From NCBI GenBank assembly GCA_009787075.1, contig WRGS01000138.1, forward strand, positions 1-6,756: a stretch of 6,756 bases of DNA, written 5' to 3'. Source of the stretch: Paludibacter sp. GTDB lineage: Bacteria > Bacteroidota > Bacteroidia > Bacteroidales > Paludibacteraceae. A program made the position numbers and the translations under genes. The notes beneath the pieces are model-generated. The model was not told the origin of the DNA, made no database searches, and saw nothing but the letters and a program-made list of their open reading frames with translations. Shown piece by piece: positions 1-4,000 of the stretch (positions within the stretch are counted from its first letter, which is position 1; every line of letters begins with the position of its first letter).

Positions 1-83
1 CTTATACCCCTCAAAACAAGTGGTTTTCTGTATTGACTATCAGCCCATTCTCGCAATGACAATATTATTCTCCTGTTAAACAT
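1..83 (-). CDS. N-terminus of a leftward AAA-family ATPase (DUF4143/AAA_14-like), cut by the window edge
   Basis: An ATG at 83..81 opens a frame of 27 codons that is still open at base 1. The peptide begins MFNRRIILSLREW and ends QYRKPLVLRGI, with the next codon starting AG (Arg or Ser). The pattern 'short basic N-terminus, helix with a Trp, then RKPLVLRG' is what I know from the start of AAA ATPases of the AAA_14/DUF4143 group, in which RG(A/I)RQVGKT (Walker A) follows directly. Walker A itself would lie left of the window, so ATP binding is inferred. The role of these ATPases is poorly defined; many bacterial genomes carry several paralogues. The start is supported by a Bacteroidetes-type promoter whose -7 element lies 24 bp upstream. 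No strong Shine-Dalgarno is present, which is normal for this phylum. A nearer upstream ATG (at 93) is followed at once by TAA. The gene is co-oriented with pssA but has its own promoter. That it is a gene is fairly sure; the family rests on about 27 residues. Confidence 0.72.
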   Translation of the reverse strand, partial: MFNRRIILSLREWADSQYRKPLVLRGI

Positions 84-107
84 ATAATTACATCTTTAAT
101 TTGGCTG

Positions 108-138
108 TAAAGATACAACTTTTTGTAATATTTACAAA
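108..138 (-). promoter_or_regulatory. Bacteroidetes-type promoter of the leftward ATPase gene
   Basis: On the minus strand, TTTG (138..135) is followed by exactly 19 bases and then TATCTTTA (115..108). This matches the phylum's sigma-factor consensus TTTG-N19-TAnnTTTG except for the last base (A for G). Transcription would start near position 100, leaving a leader of roughly 15-20 nt before the ATG at 83. The -33 TTTG is also the outer part of a perfect 7-bp dyad (122-138), so a protein bound there would compete with RNA polymerase. A second, perfect TATCTTTG -7 match lies at 142..135, but no TTTG sits at the right distance from it (the nearest is 25 bp upstream). Confidence 0.7.
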
Positions 139-247
139 GATAAAATCAATTATTTTTGTATTATTTCCAAACATTAAATTGAACTATTTTGTAATATTTC
201 CAAATATTAAATTGAATTATTTTGTAACATTTCCAAAGATGCTGATT
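115..247. repeat. Four-copy 33-bp tandem repeat, each unit carrying a 17-bp dyad (likely operator array)
   Basis: The units start near 115, 148, 182 and 215. Units 2 and 3 agree at about 30 of 33 positions, allowing one extra T; units 1 and 4 are more diverged outside the core. The core is 17 bp at 122-138, 155-171, 188-204 and 221-237, a spacing of exactly 33 bp each time. Plus-strand cores are TTTGTAATATTTACAAA (perfect dyad, arms TTTGTAA/TTACAAA), TTTGTATTATTTCCAAA, TTTGTAATATTTCCAAA and TTTGTAACATTTCCAAA. Symmetry is best in the copy embedded in the ATPase promoter. The array fills the gap between the pssA stop and the ATPase start. A symmetric core at fixed spacing, about three helical turns, next to a promoter suggests binding sites for a dimeric regulator lying on one DNA face. 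The regulator is not identifiable here. Confidence 0.75.
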
Positions 248-249
248 TT

Positions 250-930
250 TTATTTGTTTTTTAATTTCAGTGAGGTAAAAACTGAAAACAAAATATACCA
301 GACAATAAAAAATGGAATGCTTTTCAGGCGAAAAACAGCCAGCAACACAATGCAACCAAGCAGAAAAATATACTGAATTTTATTTTCTTTCCACGCCAAG
401 CCCTTGATTTTGAGCGAAAACATCGGAATTTCCGCCACAAGCAAACCGCTGAAAACCGCTGCAAGAATTAATGTCAGCCACCAGTAATTTATCAGAATTT
501 CGTTAAATGCGAACACTGCCCCGCCCCAAAAAATCGCGTTGGCAGGTACGGGCAAGCCGATAAATGAGTTTGTCTGCCGCGTATCGAGGTTGAATTTTGC
601 TAAACGCAATGCTGAAAACACAGGAATGATAAAACCTGCAAAACGCACAAAATCAGGTATTTGAGCATACGAAAGCAGCGTAAAAACCAGCACTCCGGGA
701 GTCAAACCAAAACTTACAACATCAGCCAAAGAATCAAGTTCCTTGCCAACAGGCGAATATGCTTTAAGCAACCGCGCTGCAAATCCATCACAAAAATCGA
801 ACGCCGCAGCAATAAAAATTGCTGCCAATGCACCGCCAAACTCGCCCCTAAATGCCAACCAAATAGCCACACAACCGCTAAAAAGATTTAAGCAGGTTAT
901 TGCATTAGGAATATGTTTTTTTATATTCAT
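250..930 (-). CDS. pssA: CDP-diacylglycerol--serine O-phosphatidyltransferase (phosphatidylserine synthase)
   Basis: This integral inner-membrane enzyme joins CDP-diacylglycerol and L-serine to give phosphatidylserine and CMP, the first committed step toward phosphatidylethanolamine. The 226-residue protein carries the complete CDP-alcohol phosphotransferase signature: D45, D48-G49, A52-R53, G62, D66, D70, with the correct spacing D-x2-DG-x2-AR-x8-G-x3-D-x3-D. D70 is expected to be the catalytic base, and the other aspartates bind metal. I prefer PssA over the related PgsA because of the ALRLAKFN block (107-114) and GLPVPAN (125-131), which I associate with PssA. Hydrophobic segments at about 10-28, 31-44, 71-90, 97-111, 126-147, 150-168, 186-202 and 205-221 suggest six to eight membrane helices. 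The length is normal and no key residue is missing. The ATG at 930 follows an AT-rich leader; a GGAAGG stretch lies too far upstream to be a good ribosome site. The gene follows the alpha-2-macroglobulin after 78 bp and may be read from it. No psd is in view. Confidence 0.93.
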   Translation of the reverse strand: MNIKKHIPNAITCLNLFSGCVAIWLAFRGEFGGALAAIFIAAAFDFCDGFAARLLKAYSPVGKELDSLADVVSFGLTPGVLVFTLLSYAQIPDFVRFAGFIIPVFSALRLAKFNLDTRQTNSFIGLPVPANAIFWGGAVFAFNEILINYWWLTLILAAVFSGLLVAEIPMFSLKIKGLAWKENKIQYIFLLGCIVLLAVFRLKSIPFFIVWYILFSVFTSLKLKNK

Positions 931-952
931 ATAAATTAATTTTTAAATAAAC

Positions 953-1000
953 CTTCCTCACCCCATATTTCTGGAAAGAGAAAATGAGGCGAGGTGGAAG
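953..1000 (-). terminator. Imperfect 48-nt hairpin between A2M and pssA (terminator, attenuator or 3' stabiliser)
   Basis: The 78-bp gap holds a nested inverted repeat. The pairs, in plus-strand coordinates, are: 953-957 with 996-1000 (CTTCC/GGAAG); 958-959 with 991-992; 961-962 with 988-989; 964-966 with 984-986 (CAT/ATG); and 968-972 with 979-983 (TTTCT/AGAAA), closing a 6-nt loop. That is 17 pairs, with two mismatches, a 3-nt bulge (993-995) and a 1-nt bulge (967). It starts 8 nt after the A2M stop. On the transcribed strand it is followed by GGTTTATTT, which is U-rich but not a clean U-run. It could act as a leaky terminator that lowers pssA readthrough, or protect the end of the A2M mRNA. 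No good Bacteroidetes promoter for pssA is seen in the gap. Confidence 0.4.
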
Positions 1001-1008
1001 ATTTGTTT

Positions 1009-4000
1009 TTATTGTTCTTTGTCAATTGTTATTTTAATTCCCTGCGAATGACAACTCATTTCAGGCGCATACATATTTTGCAAAGTGGTAATGCCGTTTG
1101 AGAATGTACCTGCGTTGTTGGCGCGGACATCGTATTCAAAAACGTAAATTCCCTTTATCATTCGCTCGAAAAAGAAATTGGTCGCCGCATCGCGTGTAGA
1201 TTCGTAGTAACTGCAGCCATTTTGATATTTGTAACCGCTTGACACATTCACAGGCTCAAAACCTGCCGCCCGCATATCTTTGACGTGAATATATTCCATA
1301 TCTCTATCAACATTGATAACCAAACGCACGGTAATCAAATCGCCGATTTTTACTTGCATATCTGATGAGATTGGAATTAATTTTTGTCCTGTGTCGGTAT
1401 TTTTTTTGATAAACAGCGATTTTTCCATTTTTACATTGCTGTTTGCCTGCGTTATTTTATCCAAATTCTCAAAATATTGCCAGAACAAACCACCCCACAT
1501 TGTACCTGCGGAAGTTTTTTGAACTTTTACAATGCCTTTTTCCGAACTAATTTCCTTGCCAGCCCACGAAGTTTTTATATAACCGTTGGTATAAACTTCT
1601 GTTTTTGGCGGAAATTCACTTGAATTCATAATATTATTGCTGACTTTATTGTTTGCTTTGCCAGAGGAAACAAATTCCTTATCGCCAACCCAAACATTTA
1701 CTCCTTCTTCAGCGTTGCTCCAATCTTTGCCAAAAGTAATCAGCGAATAAACGGCATCGGTGGTGGCTTTGGTGCTGTTCCATGCGTTTGTTTGGCGATT
1801 TTTCATCAACCAGATTTTCATTTCTTCAATATTAGCCGTTTTTTCTGCCGAAATTTCTGCAAAGGCTTCAATCGCTTTACTTTGCGCCTCAACAGGCGAT
1901 TGATACCACAGCCAGCCTGCACGGTTGTTTTTCCAATACATGCCCATTTCGTCTGCTTCTACCGAAGTTTCTTTGAGATTATTAATAATTTTTTTTGCAG
2001 ATTCGGAAAATCCATAACGCCATAAAGTAGTGGCAATCATTGCTTTGCGCTGCAAATCATAAGTTGTGAAATATTCCGAAATACTTTTATTAATATCGTC
2101 TAAATATTTTTTTGCTTCTTGGGGCAGCGGAAATTCGTTTTTCCAAAAACTGCGTACATAATAATAATGAATAAAATCTTTGCCGTCAATTTTTCCTCCG
2201 TGTTTTTTAATATATGCTTCCTGTTTCTTTATGGCTTTAACCTGTTCACTATCAATAAATTGTATTGATTTTTTAATAAGGTCTTTCATTTTTGCATTGA
2301 TATAATTGTCATAATTGTTGCTGAGCATTTTGCGCAACTGACCAAATCCCTGAACGATATGTCCGCTAATGTAAGGCGAAGATTGCCCACCGTCGAACCA
2401 CGCAAAACCGCCATCAGAGTTTTGACGCTTAATAAGTTTCTGCTGCGTTGCCTCAAATTCCTGCGACATTTTGTTCAAATTGAAAAGCACGGCAAGGCGT
2501 TTGCGCTGTTCGGTCTGGTTTTGCGCCTCGCGTACCCAGGGAGTTTCTTCAAGCAGAATATTTTTCAGTTCCTGATTTTGCTCAAGTTCCGAAACATTGT
2601 GCCCTGCTTTGTTCCAATTATCAAACACATTTTTGATTTTCGGATTGGAATTTACAATATACGTTGATAAGACATTTCCATACAAACGGCTGAAAATCTG
2701 TTCGCTACATTCATACGGATATTCGCGCAAATACGGCAGCGACATTACCGCAAGCCACAGAGGATTTGTTGTAAGTTCGAGAGTCAGATTGAAATTTTCC
2801 AACGTAGAACTTGCAGCAGAATTATTTACAAGTTTATCCAGTTTGAATGTTTTTGTCTGTCCTTCTTTGGCAAAAATCGGCATCGTTTCGGTTACCAGCA
2901 TTCTGTTTGGCAGAACAGGCAAAACGCCCTGCTCACCGTCAGAAAATTCGTTTGATTGCGATACAGCAATGATTTTATAATTAAGAATATTAACGCCTTT
3001 GGGTACAGAAAAACGAAAACTTGCTTCTGCATTTTTTCCTTTTTCAATAAAAATATCTTTTGCATTTTTCTTAACAAATTCGGGCAAAACCTCTCCTGTA
3101 ATGTCATCTTTCATTTCAAGGCTTACATAGCCTTTTATATCTTTACCCGAAAGATTATTAATTTTTGCAGAAATAACTACCTCGTCGCCCTCGCGCAAAA
3201 AACGCGGAAGATTTGGAACAACCATCAATTCTTTTTGAGTTTGAGTATAAAATTCTGCCGTTCCGCTTTGCAAATCCTGCGTATGAGCCAAAATCAGCAA
3301 TTTCCATTTTGTAAGGGCTTCAGGCGAAGTGAAAGTGAATTTTATATCGCCCTTTTCGTCTGTGTAAAGATTCGGATAGAAAAACGCCGTTTCCTGCAAA
3401 TTGCTGCGAATTTGAATTTTATCATCTTTATTATCAGTGGCTTTTGAAGTCTCTTCATCGCGTACATCTGAAACGCCATCGTGGTCAGAATCTGATGCTT
3501 CTTTCATTTCTCTTCCATAAAAATCTATTACTGAACTTTGTTCGCTCACTTCATCCAAAACATCACTGCTATTAGCATACATTTTACTGCTCGCTTTACT
3601 TCTATAAATCATACCGCCGCCATAAGACGAAAAATTCTGCAAATCAATAAAATTCGGATAATAATAATTCAACGACTTGTTTTGAGGCGATAAATTTGCG
3701 CTTAATGAATTATATTTATTCAAACGAATACTGCTGTACAAATTGCCATAAGTATAATAACTGAACGGATTGAAATTGAACGAATTAACGGCAAATTTAT
3801 CCAAAGAAAAATCGTACATTGTTGTAAGAACTTCGGCAGCGATTTTGTCTTTATCCGCACCCGAAATTGTTAATTCCCAAGTTTGTTTTTCGCCCGGTTT
3901 TATTTTATCGCGGAAAGTTTTGGTTGTAATTTTCAAATCTCGCGGCTTGTCGGCAACTGAAATTGCGAAATTAACCTGTTTGTAGCCGTTTTCTTTCAAA

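Noticed and set aside
50..60. GTCATTGCGAG on the minus strand, like the end of a common dispersed intergenic repeat
   Set aside because: It falls inside the open frame of the leftward ATPase gene, encoding part of LSLRE, and the surrounding bases do not continue the usual repeat. Coding use explains it.
115..247. Short CRISPR array
   Set aside because: The period is only 33 bp and the sequence between cores is itself repeated rather than unique, so there are no spacers. A tandem operator array fits better.
101..376. Plus-strand 91-codon frame with repeated PNIKLNYFV peptides
   Set aside because: The repeated peptides are only the 33-bp DNA repeats read in one frame. It overlaps the end of pssA in antisense and has no promoter or family resemblance.
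250..930. Phosphatidylglycerophosphate synthase (pgsA) instead of pssA
   Set aside because: Both share the CDP-alcohol phosphotransferase signature, but the ALRLAKFN and GLPVPAN blocks fit the phosphatidylserine synthase group.
2597..3447. Plus-strand frames of 100-160 codons opposite the alpha-2-macroglobulin
   Set aside because: They are antisense to a strongly conserved coding region, have no recognisable motif and show shadow-type composition rich in Phe, Ile and Cys.
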